30,780 nt of DNA from DRKI01 sp011051875 (GTDB lineage Bacteria; Desulfobacterota; Desulfobulbia; Desulfobulbales; Desulfobulbaceae): positions 1 through 30,780 of the forward strand of contig JALXDL010000005.1 in assembly GCA_026990385.1 (NCBI GenBank). The letters are read 5' to 3'. Below are positions 24,289 to 30,780 of this stretch, piece by piece; positions within the stretch are counted from its first letter, which is position 1, and each line of letters starts with the position of its first letter. Below the pieces are notes generated by a model. It was not told the DNA's origin, made no database searches, and worked only from the letters and a program-made list of their open reading frames with translations. The position numbers and the translations under genes were made by a program.

Positions 24289-25470
24289 TCACGACCCGCC
24301 GCTTCCTGTGCCGGAGAGCAGCCGGTGCGCGGCCTGGAGCCGGCTTTCCAGCTCCCGGGTTTCCATATTTGCGCCGGCGGCGACAGCGGACAGATCATAC
24401 CGCCTGCTGTCTGCGGCACTGTTGCCCCGCACCCAGGGCATATCCCTGCCCAGCTTTGCATAGCGCTGCCGCGCATATTCCAGCAGGTCCCAGCCGCGGG
24501 CCAGGTTGTCCAGCCAGAGAACCATCGGGATATTGATATAGCCCGGTGTCTGTTCCCAGGGGCGAAAAACGGACCAGGGATACCACGGCTCCGCCCCACC
24601 GGTGGCATCCTGCATGGCCTGCTGCCACCGGTGGTAAATCTCCAGCACCAGGTCCGGCCGTTCCAGCGTGTCCAGGGCTGCCACATGCTCAGAAAAATCC
24701 CCGGGCACGGAGGCTCCCACACTGATGGTGTGGATCTCCGGCCTGGTCAGGCAGAAGAGATCGTTGAACTGCATGGGAGAGAGCGGACTGCTCAGTCGCC
24801 GCAGTCTGTCCGGCGGCTTCTGCAGCATACCGCCCTTGTCGGTGGGACTGATGATGAACACGCCCATGTCCCCGGCCTGCGCCTCTTTCAGGACAGGGGT
24901 GTGGCACTGGAAGATGGTATACCAGTGCAGGTTGACGTAATCAAACCCTTCATCCTGCCGGTGTCCCACCGCGGCCAGGATCACCTCCGTGCTGCCATGA
25001 CCCGAAAACCCAACCCAGTCCACCAGGCCCTGGCGCTGCAGCCTCCTGGCTGCCGCCAGGCAGCCGCCGGGACGGCAGACCTGCCACAGGCTGCGAAAGT
25101 CGTTGATCCCATGGATGGTAAGCAGGTCCAGGCGATCAAGTCGCAACCGGGCAAGAGAATCCAGGACATTGGCGGAAAACCGCTCCGGATCGTCCTCGGG
25201 TCCGACCTTGGTCTGGATGATGAAGTCATGCCGCTGCAAACCGGTCAGCACCCTGCCGAGTTGCCGTTCGGAGGTGCCATAGCCGCGGGCGGTCTCCAGG
25301 TGAGTTATGCCGAGATCCAGGGCACGGTGGACCACGGCGGCCAGGATATCCTGGCTGCGCTGGTCGATCTCCTGGTCCGGCCCATCCCGCCACGACTGCA
25401 TGCAGCGCATGAACCCGGCTGAGAGCAGGGGCATCCGCAGGCCGGTCCTGCCGAATCGTTGGTAGATCAT
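24289..25470 (-). CDS. Aldo/keto reductase family oxidoreductase
   Basis: A 393-aa NAD(P)H-dependent aldo/keto reductase with an extended C-terminal region. The barrel opening FGRTGLRMPLLSAGFM is followed by the catalytic set: an acidic residue in ITHLETARGYG, Tyr in the same motif, Lys in IIQTKVG, and His in DLLTIHGIND. The later strands FSGHGSTEVI and TISVGASVPGD are also family-like. About 100 residues after the barrel are Trp/Tyr-rich and ordered, as in the longer bacterial forms that carry extra helices; no ferredoxin Cys motif is seen. The ribosome site is weak. It lies 38 bases after the corrinoid activator gene and may be coupled to it. Substrate unknown. Confidence 0.85.
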   Translation of the reverse strand: MIYQRFGRTGLRMPLLSAGFMRCMQSWRDGPDQEIDQRSQDILAAVVHRALDLGITHLETARGYGTSERQLGRVLTGLQRHDFIIQTKVGPEDDPERFSANVLDSLARLRLDRLDLLTIHGINDFRSLWQVCRPGGCLAAARRLQRQGLVDWVGFSGHGSTEVILAAVGHRQDEGFDYVNLHWYTIFQCHTPVLKEAQAGDMGVFIISPTDKGGMLQKPPDRLRRLSSPLSPMQFNDLFCLTRPEIHTISVGASVPGDFSEHVAALDTLERPDLVLEIYHRWQQAMQDATGGAEPWYPWSVFRPWEQTPGYINIPMVLWLDNLARGWDLLEYARQRYAKLGRDMPWVRGNSAADSRRYDLSAVAAGANMETRELESRLQAAHRLLSGTGSGGS

Positions 25471-25508
25471 CGCCGGCCGATCGTTCCAGGGGCCAGGCTC
25501 AGCACCAT

Positions 25509-27455
25509 CTACACCGCCCCCTGAAGGAGCTTCTCCGCCCTGGGGAAGAGGGACATATCGGTGTGAGGCAGGAAGAGGGCCCCGATATATTCGTCCTTGA
25601 AGCTCGGCACCTCGGAAAGCTCAAAACTGGTCATCTTGTTGACCACCTGGATCACGTCATGGCGGATATGATTGGACAGACCGCTCATCCGGCACCCCAT
25701 GAGAGAGCCGTTGCCCACGTAGACCACCTTGTCGGTGTCCATCTCCGGCAGCAGCCCCACGCTCATGGCTGAATCGATATCGATGAATGAACCGAAGGCT
25801 CCGGCCAGGATCACCTGTTCCAGGTCGGCCACCGTGAGACCCACCTCGGTGAGCAGGGTCCTGACGCCGGCAAAGATGGCACCCTTGGCGCGGATAAAAT
25901 TCTCGATATCCACCTCGGTGAGGACAATATCGTGATCTGTGCCCGAGTCTTCCTGCCACACCACCACAAACTCGTAACCACTCCTGCCCTGACGGATCCT
26001 TTCGCAGGAGGAATCGCGGACAAACTTGCCCTGCCGGTCGATGATGCCATGCTCCAGGAACCCGGCCACCAGGTTCAGCAGGCCGGATCCGCAGATCCCC
26101 ACCGGCGGCCGTTTCTGGAGAGTGGTATTCATGGGTTCCCAGGTTTCGGGATGGAGATTGCAGTCCGAGATCGCCCCGGCCGCCGCACGCATGCCGCAGG
26201 TAATGCCGCCGCCCTCGAAGGCGGGTCCTGCGGAACAGGCGGCACAGACCAGCCATTCCCTGCTGCCGATCACGATCTCGGCATTGGTGCCTATGTCGAT
26301 ATAGAGGGTCAGCTTGTCGGTCTGGTACATGCCCGACCCCATGACGCCGGCCACGATATCGCCACCGACCCAGGAGGAGATCGAAGGATAGAGAAGTGCC
26401 ACGGCATGGGGCGAGAGATCAAGACCGAGGTCAGTGGCCCGAATGGGAGGATAGAGCCTGGTCACGGGCACATAGGGGGCTCGGCGGATGTTATGCGGTT
26501 CGATGCCGGCAAAGAGATGGGTCATCACCGTGTTGCCGGCGGCAGTGATGGAGATGATCTCCTCGGGCTTCACCCCGGCGGCTTTCAGGATCTTGCCGAT
26601 GACCGGGTTGATGGTTCCCACCACCGCCTCCTGCATGACCCGGAGCCCTTCTTCCTTTTCCGCGAAGATGACCCGCGAGATCACATCCTCGCCGTAACTG
26701 ACCTGCCGGTTGTAGGCGCCATCCTCGGCAAGAACGGTGCCGCTGTGCATATCAAACAGCTGGCAATAGACCGTGGTGGTGCCGATGTCCAGGGCGAGAC
26801 TGAAGCTGCGCCGGACCCAGTTGCCGGGCTGGAGGTCGGCGACCAGGGTCTTGCCCGGCTCGATAACCGGCTTGGACAGGGTTACCGTGACCCGGAAATC
26901 CTCCTCGCGCAGGACCCGGCGCAGCTTGCGCAGAACAGGCAGGCTCATCGTCAGGTGCCGCTGACCGTACTGGTCACGCAGGCCGTTGATCAGCCGCGAG
27001 GCATCTGCCAGGTTGTCGGAGGGACCGGGCCTGGACAGTTCCAGGAAATACTTTTCCACGGGCGGCCTGAAAATCCCTGCCTCGCGCAGCTCGCTGACAT
27101 CGAAATAGAGCGCCGTGGCCCGATGCCGTTTCGGTATCGTGGTGGTCAGCCCCCCCCTGCCCATGGCCGATGACTCGGGTATCCTGACGACAATATCCTC
27201 ATCGACAAGCGCTGTGCAGGCCTGGCGCACACCGGTTGCGTACTCCCCTGCATCGATCTTCTCCGAGGTACCGCCGCTGACCGCGCCTTCCTCGACGATT
27301 ACCCTGCACTTGCCGCACACCCCGGTGCCCCCGCAGGAGGCATTGATGTGCACCCCTGCCTGCTGGGCACCCTCAAGAATCGAACTTCCGGCCGGAACCT
27401 GCACCCGCTGACCGCCGGGCAGAAACGTGATGGTGACCTCTCGTCCTGATTGCAT
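25509..27455 (-). CDS. Reductive activator of corrinoid proteins (ferredoxin-ASKHA ATPase)
   Basis: A 648-aa protein of the RACE family (RamA/AcsV-like, DUF4445 type), which uses ATP to drive reduction of inactive Co(II) corrinoid proteins back to Co(I). An N-terminal plant-type [2Fe-2S] ferredoxin domain has Cys41, Cys47, Cys50 and Cys80. A linker domain follows, then an ASKHA ATPase-like domain: SLALDIGTTTVYCQLFD (phosphate 1), LYIDIGTNAEIVIG, ICGSGLLNLVAG, and ILAGAFGSFIDIDSAMSVG. Length matches the family. This predicts a corrinoid methyltransferase or CO dehydrogenase/acetyl-CoA synthase elsewhere in the genome; none is in the window. ACAGGG precedes the ATG. The aldo/keto reductase follows on the same strand. 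Confidence 0.87.
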   Translation of the reverse strand: MQSGREVTITFLPGGQRVQVPAGSSILEGAQQAGVHINASCGGTGVCGKCRVIVEEGAVSGGTSEKIDAGEYATGVRQACTALVDEDIVVRIPESSAMGRGGLTTTIPKRHRATALYFDVSELREAGIFRPPVEKYFLELSRPGPSDNLADASRLINGLRDQYGQRHLTMSLPVLRKLRRVLREEDFRVTVTLSKPVIEPGKTLVADLQPGNWVRRSFSLALDIGTTTVYCQLFDMHSGTVLAEDGAYNRQVSYGEDVISRVIFAEKEEGLRVMQEAVVGTINPVIGKILKAAGVKPEEIISITAAGNTVMTHLFAGIEPHNIRRAPYVPVTRLYPPIRATDLGLDLSPHAVALLYPSISSWVGGDIVAGVMGSGMYQTDKLTLYIDIGTNAEIVIGSREWLVCAACSAGPAFEGGGITCGMRAAAGAISDCNLHPETWEPMNTTLQKRPPVGICGSGLLNLVAGFLEHGIIDRQGKFVRDSSCERIRQGRSGYEFVVVWQEDSGTDHDIVLTEVDIENFIRAKGAIFAGVRTLLTEVGLTVADLEQVILAGAFGSFIDIDSAMSVGLLPEMDTDKVVYVGNGSLMGCRMSGLSNHIRHDVIQVVNKMTSFELSEVPSFKDEYIGALFLPHTDMSLFPRAEKLLQGAV

Positions 27456-27722
27456 ACCTGTATCCCTGTTGCTGCCTCAAAAAATTCCCGTGGCAGGTAT
27501 TCTACCACGAACGAACCGGTTTGAAACCTATTCCTCTGCGGCAAGACCCGAGATTGTCTGCGGATGCAAAGCGGACAGGACCACCCGGGCGCAAAACTGC
27601 ATCACCAGCAACCAGGCCGATCCCCTCCCGAGCCGGCACGCCGAACATAGTCCGGCTGCCTGGCCGGGGGGCTATCGTTTCCTCTTTCTGCAGCACCCCA
27701 TGTGCACTACCCGGGACCCTGG
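27456..27722. other. Gap between the activator and the partition genes
   Basis: About 267 bases with no supported gene. A minus-strand TAGAAT box (about 30 bases before the activator start) could serve as its -10, but the -35 is poor. An open frame at 27502-27696 on the minus strand has no recognisable feature. It may mark the boundary between core genes and the accessory right end. Confidence 0.4.
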
Positions 27723-28016
27723 TCAGGTTATCCTGCCGATCTCCTCATCGATAACCTGCTCCAGGCGATCCAGGATAAAGGAATTCATACTGTAGGGGGT
27801 GTTGTCAGCGATATACTTGAGTTTCAGATACAGGGTTTCCGGCAGGCGCAGGGGAATGCTCTTCTTGACATCCTCCCTGACATGCGGTTCCTGCCAGGGG
27901 AACACGGTGTCCTTGCTGCGCGTTGTACCGGCACCCGCGGCAAAGGCATCGAGATCAGCCTGCCGCCTTCTCTTCGGTGTTGCACGGAGACGTGCTGTTT
28001 TTTTCTCAACCACCAT
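27723..28016 (-). CDS. Ribbon-helix-helix partition/regulatory protein
   Basis: A 97-aa DNA-binding protein. A basic, Arg/Lys-rich N-terminal arm (KKTARLRATPKRRRQ) and a flexible middle precede a C-terminal ribbon-helix-helix: KSIPLRLPETLYLKLKYIAD (beta strand and helix 1), then TPYSMNSFILDRLEQVIDEE (helix 2). This arrangement matches ParG/CopG-type partners of plasmid ParA proteins, which bind centromere repeats and repress their own operon. The ATG at 28016 has GAGG just upstream; GTG 28025 is possible. The start overlaps the 3' end of the parA-like gene, so translation is coupled. Confidence 0.8.
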   Translation of the reverse strand: MVVEKKTARLRATPKRRRQADLDAFAAGAGTTRSKDTVFPWQEPHVREDVKKSIPLRLPETLYLKLKYIADNTPYSMNSFILDRLEQVIDEEIGRIT

Positions 28017-28656
28017 AGACCTCACAAAAGAGCTGGTTCATTTCAGATGCCGCCTTCCTGTCCCGTTTCCATTCCACCACGGACAGGCCGTCCCTGGCAG
28101 ACTTGCGAAAGGCTATCCGGTCCCGGAGCACGCCGGCCAGGAGCGTTAGATTGGTAAATCCCTCCTCCCTGAAAAACTCCCGCGTCTCCTGGTCCTCCTT
28201 GACCGATGGGTTGGTGGACACACGATTAAGGACAATGGAGGCCTGCAGGTTCCCGTTGATGGCGCCCGCCATGTCCACCAGGTCATCCATCTGACGAATG
28301 GTCCATATATCAAACTGAAAAGGCTGTATCGGCAGGTATGCCCTGTCACAGACCCCAAGGGCATAGCGCAGCTCCATGGAATCCCTGCCGCCTGCGTCGA
28401 TGATCACCTCCTCGTAGCGTTCCGCCAAATCAAGGATCTGGGTTGCCAGCCCCTTTCCGAATTTCTGAACACAGGCCACACGCGGCTCGACCTCGGTCTC
28501 CTCGCGTACCGTTGCCCAGAAAGAAGCCGTTCCCTGCCGATCCGTATCAAGCAGGAGTACATCCTTTCCTTGCAACGCCAGCATAGCGGCCATATTGGTG
28601 GCAAGGGTTGTCTTGCCAGTTCCTCCTTTCTCGCCTCCAAACAGCACGATAGACAT
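28006..28656 (-). CDS. ParA-family partition ATPase (small, ParF-like)
   Basis: A 216-aa ParA/MinD-superfamily ATPase. The deviant Walker A motif is GGEKGGTGKTTLATN with both lysines. The A' region is VLLLDTDRQGTASFW, and Walker B is VIIDAGGRDS. There is no N-terminal DNA-binding domain, so it belongs to the small type Ib class (ParF-like), which works with a ribbon-helix-helix partner, exactly what follows it. Such pairs normally segregate low-copy plasmids; here it may be an integrated plasmid remnant or part of a mobile island. AGGTGAT lies just before the ATG. The region upstream carries phased TCATA repeats, a likely operator or centromere. Confidence 0.9.
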   Translation of the reverse strand: MSIVLFGGEKGGTGKTTLATNMAAMLALQGKDVLLLDTDRQGTASFWATVREETEVEPRVACVQKFGKGLATQILDLAERYEEVIIDAGGRDSMELRYALGVCDRAYLPIQPFQFDIWTIRQMDDLVDMAGAINGNLQASIVLNRVSTNPSVKEDQETREFFREEGFTNLTLLAGVLRDRIAFRKSARDGLSVVEWKRDRKAASEMNQLFCEVYGG

Positions 28657-28658
28657 GA

Positions 28659-28718
28659 TATCACCTCATACCAGATCATACGATGTAATTTAATATAATA
28701 TGATATCATATCATATGA
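28659..28718 (-). promoter_or_regulatory. Operator/centromere-like repeat cluster at parA
   Basis: TCATA occurs at 28666, 28676, 28706 and 28711, with the inverted form TATGA at 28699 and 28714. The first two are 10 bases apart and the third is 30 further on, so they lie on one face of the helix. A 14-bp perfect palindrome (28698-28711) and TCATATGA (28711-28718) are included. Further copies occur at 28858, 28875 and 28894. The AT-rich core between probably also holds the parA promoter. Confidence 0.6.
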
Positions 28719-28734
28719 CCTGCCGCAAGTGCCC

Positions 28735-29015
28735 GCGCCACCTACCCCTACCATTTTACCTGCCCGAACCTTGGCCAGGAAACTGGACAATCACAGACGC
28801 TCCTGAAATCCACCTGAAAGGTCGAAGAGCCTCAAAAAGTAGCCCCGCAGGCCACGATCATATCCGGGGCCAGGTATGATTTGATGACATAACTATGATG
28901 TAGAAAAGACGGCTCATTGATCCGGCAGCCTCTCTTCAGCATACGATGGTAAGCCTCGATTCCCCTCCGGGCGCTTACCCGTTCAACTATTCGCTACCTC
29001 GTCGAACCTGTCCAC
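28735..29015. other. Gene-free stretch with scattered TCATA/TATGA copies
   Basis: No supported gene. It contains the distal TCATA/TATGA motifs (28858, 28875, 28894) and a GCCCC/GGGGC hairpin near 28842-28869. A short open frame at 28946-29173 on the plus strand shows no protein-like features. Confidence 0.5.
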
Positions 29016-29215
29016 GGCCCCGGTTGTCAACAACCATTCGAGACGCCTGCCACGGGCAGGCTTCTTCCGCTCACGGGCCGAGCCTACCGTGGCATATAAT
29101 CAAGCGGGACGTTACACCTATAAACTCCTGTCAAAGAGCTGCCGGCGTTGTACAGCCCGGAATGGCGAATTAAGTTTCGTCATGAACTATTTTTGTTGCT
29201 TGACAACCGGGGGCC
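29016..29215. repeat. 200-bp segment bounded by inverted repeats
   Basis: GGCCCCGGTTGTCAACAACC starts at 29016. The reverse complement of 29194-29215 starts GGCCCCCGGTTGTCAAGCAA. The two arms differ by small insertions only. Inside is a perfect hairpin GCCTGCC-ACG-GGCAGGC (29044-29060). There is no transposase gene. This is the form of a non-autonomous mobile element or remnant; the family is unknown to me. Confidence 0.55.
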
Positions 29216-29246
29216 TTCTAAGTGTTGCTCTGTTCTTTCCCGATAG

Positions 29247-30362
29247 TTAATGAGAGATCAGAGCATCGGTACGATCCTTAACATCCTCCGCGCGCACTTC
29301 ATCAAGTGGAATGCTACGGATCTCTTTGTCCCTAAAATTTAATTTTTTCAAGTCAACGACTCGCATCCGCCGATTGAACTCGGTCCACCAGTAGTAACGT
29401 TTGTTCTTGATATCGCCGATTGTTGACCACTGAGTAAAATTCAGGTGATAGTCTTCAGGGCTGTTCCCCTCCCGCACCAAACCGCGAGGAATATCGAAGT
29501 TGTTGAGAATCCTGGATACTTCGTTGATCCCGGACTCGATATCCTTCGGAGGAATTGTGGTTGATGTAAACGCTACCGCGCGGACAAAACGAGATACCGG
29601 CGTTACATCACCAGGTAAACCAAGCATGCCGCTTCCTGCGCCGAACGGCGCAAGGCTGACCCCTTTGATACTCTTGCTGCCATGCCCACCAAAAGCTGTG
29701 AGCTGAGGATAATTACGTAAGTTCAAGATTTGCCAATCATACGAAGGCGCGTTTGTCATCACACCTAAGACATTGTCATAGACATGTAGCTTTCCACCCA
29801 CATACTCAATGACAATGGAAGCTCCTGTACTATCCGTGGCGACCAGGTGTAGAGGTGCAGGTGCCCCAAAAGATTGAACAATATCCTTGTTGTAAACGAC
29901 CCGGAGTTTAGGAAGAGCCACCTTGATTTCCTGGACAGTCTTAAACTGGCCAAGGATGTAAGCCGAAAGGTCCACATTATTCAGGGTATGAGCTTCTTCG
30001 CCGGCCTTGAAACTCTGATACTCAGCAAAACCAGGGAAGTAAAGTACCCCTAACGTTAAACCTGTTTCATTCATGCCATCGGTAACGAAAGGCTTTTTAA
30101 CTGCGTTCATGGCAACAAAACCGTATGTGTTTTTCCATGCCATTCCCTTTTTTCCGCTGCCCAAATCAGAGGAAAAAGAAAATTGGCGTGGAACCAAAAC
30201 AAGGTCTGTATGCAAGTCGAATGCACCCCATTCCATAGTGCGGCCATAAATAGGGCTACCATCACTTGTTTTGATGACGATGCTGGTGCAAGCATTTACG
30301 TTTGCCTGTGATACCACTAACATTAGTGCAAAAGTCAGCGTCAATAGTAATTTTTTATTCAC
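29247..30362 (-). CDS. Choloylglycine hydrolase/penicillin V acylase family enzyme
   Basis: A 371-aa exported N-terminal-nucleophile amidase. The signal peptide (about residues 1-24, ending NVNA) is followed by Cys25, which becomes the N-terminal catalytic residue after cleavage (ACTSIVIKT). Other family residues are Arg41 and the acidic/Trp pair in YGRTMEWGAFD, NETGLTLGVLYF, and Asn in MTNAPSYDWQ. Known members hydrolyse bile-salt amides, penicillin V or, in several Gram-negatives, acyl-homoserine lactones; the substrate here is not known. The GTG start has AAGGAG eight bases upstream. The gene is clearly AT-richer than the rest of the window and sits among repeats and a transposase, so recent acquisition is likely. 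Confidence 0.9.
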   Translation of the reverse strand: MNKKLLLTLTFALMLVVSQANVNACTSIVIKTSDGSPIYGRTMEWGAFDLHTDLVLVPRQFSFSSDLGSGKKGMAWKNTYGFVAMNAVKKPFVTDGMNETGLTLGVLYFPGFAEYQSFKAGEEAHTLNNVDLSAYILGQFKTVQEIKVALPKLRVVYNKDIVQSFGAPAPLHLVATDSTGASIVIEYVGGKLHVYDNVLGVMTNAPSYDWQILNLRNYPQLTAFGGHGSKSIKGVSLAPFGAGSGMLGLPGDVTPVSRFVRAVAFTSTTIPPKDIESGINEVSRILNNFDIPRGLVREGNSPEDYHLNFTQWSTIGDIKNKRYYWWTEFNRRMRVVDLKKLNFRDKEIRSIPLDEVRAEDVKDRTDALISH

Positions 30363-30459
30363 GTCAAATTCTCCTTAGTTTATTTACGGTTCTTGTGTGC
30401 CGGACGCCTAGCATTACCGGATGCCAAAAGCGGTACGGCTGCAGCGTAGTGAAAGTCGC

Positions 30460-30474
30460 ACTGCTATTAGCAGT
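30460..30474. other. Small perfect hairpin upstream of the acylase gene
   Basis: ACTGCT-ATT-AGCAGT forms a 6-bp stem in the gap between the transposase end and the acylase start. It may belong to the REP-like sequences in this gap. No clear promoter for the acylase was found here. Confidence 0.35.
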
Positions 30475-30510
30475 CCGTTTGATAATAGAGAAGGCCCCCC
30501 TCGCCCCCCC

Positions 30511-30546
30511 GGAATTCCGGTGACACCCGGAATTCCGGTGACACAT
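30511..30546. repeat. Tandem REP-like repeat at the transposase stop
   Basis: GGAATTCCGGTGACAC appears twice in an 18-base period (30511 and 30529), the second copy running into the stop codon region of the transposase gene. Each copy contains the palindrome GGAATTCC. Short repeats with this kind of sequence commonly flank REP-associated tyrosine transposase genes, which act on them. Confidence 0.75.
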
Positions 30547-30780
30547 TACTGTTTCTTGGAAGGTCTGCCAGGTTTGCCTGGGCGGACATTAAAACCTGTC
30601 AGCTTTTCTACTAACGTATAAAAATCATCAGAACCAAAGGGCCGTCCTGTGCGATTTTTTTCTTCAAGTAAAGAACCCAACTTGGTATCAACACTGAGAA
30701 AATCTTTCCAGTTATCAATGACGGACAACAATTCATCATCCTGGACAAGGATATCATCTGTTCTCTGCCCACAATGGTAA
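30546..30780 (-). CDS. REP-associated tyrosine transposase (RAYT), C-terminal part
   Basis: An open frame that enters from the right edge; only the last 77 residues are visible, so the N-terminal catalytic HUH and Tyr motifs are outside the window. The tail is typical of the RAYT branch of the IS200/IS605-like Y1 transposases: LLSVIDNWKDFLS, then RTGRPFGSDDFYTLVEKLTG and the basic end RPGKPGRPSKK. RAYTs are single-copy, domesticated-looking transposases linked to REP palindromes; the tandem repeat at its stop supports this. An internal TTG could be mistaken for its start. Whether the gene is intact cannot be seen. Confidence 0.75.
   Translation of the reverse strand, partial: YHCGQRTDDILVQDDELLSVIDNWKDFLSVDTKLGSLLEEKNRTGRPFGSDDFYTLVEKLTGFNVRPGKPGRPSKKQ

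Noticed and set aside
27502..27696. 64-codon minus-strand open frame between the activator and RHH genes
   Set aside because: No good ribosome site and no recognisable family; kept as intergenic.
27456..27722. Cobalamin riboswitch before the corrinoid activator gene
   Set aside because: The gene's role made this worth checking, but no B12-box-like GCCACTG core or matching fold was found in the leader.
28946..29173. 75-codon plus-strand open frame
   Set aside because: It runs through the inverted-repeat-bounded segment and has no protein-like character or ribosome site. A degenerate transposase was considered, but no motif supports it.
1..30780. CRISPR arrays, tRNA and rRNA genes
   Set aside because: No regularly spaced direct repeats, no cloverleaf-like segments with the conserved T-loop, and no rRNA-like sequence were seen by eye.

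Overview
The window looks like chromosomal DNA of a GC-rich Gram-negative bacterium, most likely a member of Desulfobacterota (Desulfobulbales-like). This is inferred from Skp and Pal envelope genes, an octaheme HAO-family cytochrome, a corrinoid-activating ferredoxin/ATPase, RNase Y together with a zapA-linked 6S-like RNA, and the general protein style. No rRNA, tRNA or CRISPR array was recognised.

Layout. At 1-1357 (minus) pal lies ahead of skp. At 1653-5656 (plus) an alpha-glucan phosphorylase, an unrecognised 140-aa protein and a radical SAM protein run together, and overlap tail to tail with a dus gene (minus). At 6874-9354 a Fur-family regulator with its own promoter and Fur-like box is followed by an octaheme cytochrome c with promoter and terminator. 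At 9639-14851 (minus) lie tyrS, rny, a 6S RNA candidate, zapA, a ZapB-like coiled-coil gene and a Nudix hydrolase. At 15233-17270 (plus) are an MltD-like lytic transglycosylase and a MoaE-like gene. At 17553-24285 (plus) five tightly spaced genes encode an HDOD protein, a hybrid histidine kinase with two receivers, a YihY/BrkB membrane protein, a large ParB-domain protein with an N-formylglutamate-amidohydrolase-like N-terminus, and a Sel1-repeat exported protein. At 24289-27455 (minus) a corrinoid-enzyme activator precedes an aldo/keto reductase.

The right end (27723-30780) looks accessory. It holds a plasmid-style ParA plus ribbon-helix-helix pair with phased TCATA repeats upstream, a 200-bp stretch bounded by inverted repeats, an AT-richer choloylglycine-hydrolase/penicillin-acylase-family gene, and the 3' end of a REP-associated tyrosine transposase with REP-like tandem repeats at its stop codon.

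Two families of short dispersed intergenic repeats (about 105 and 132 bp) occur twice each. One pair flanks the cytochrome gene and the other flanks the moaE-like gene. The most novel coding feature is the amidohydrolase-like/ParB fusion; the most novel non-coding features are the two repeat families and the phased repeats at parA.
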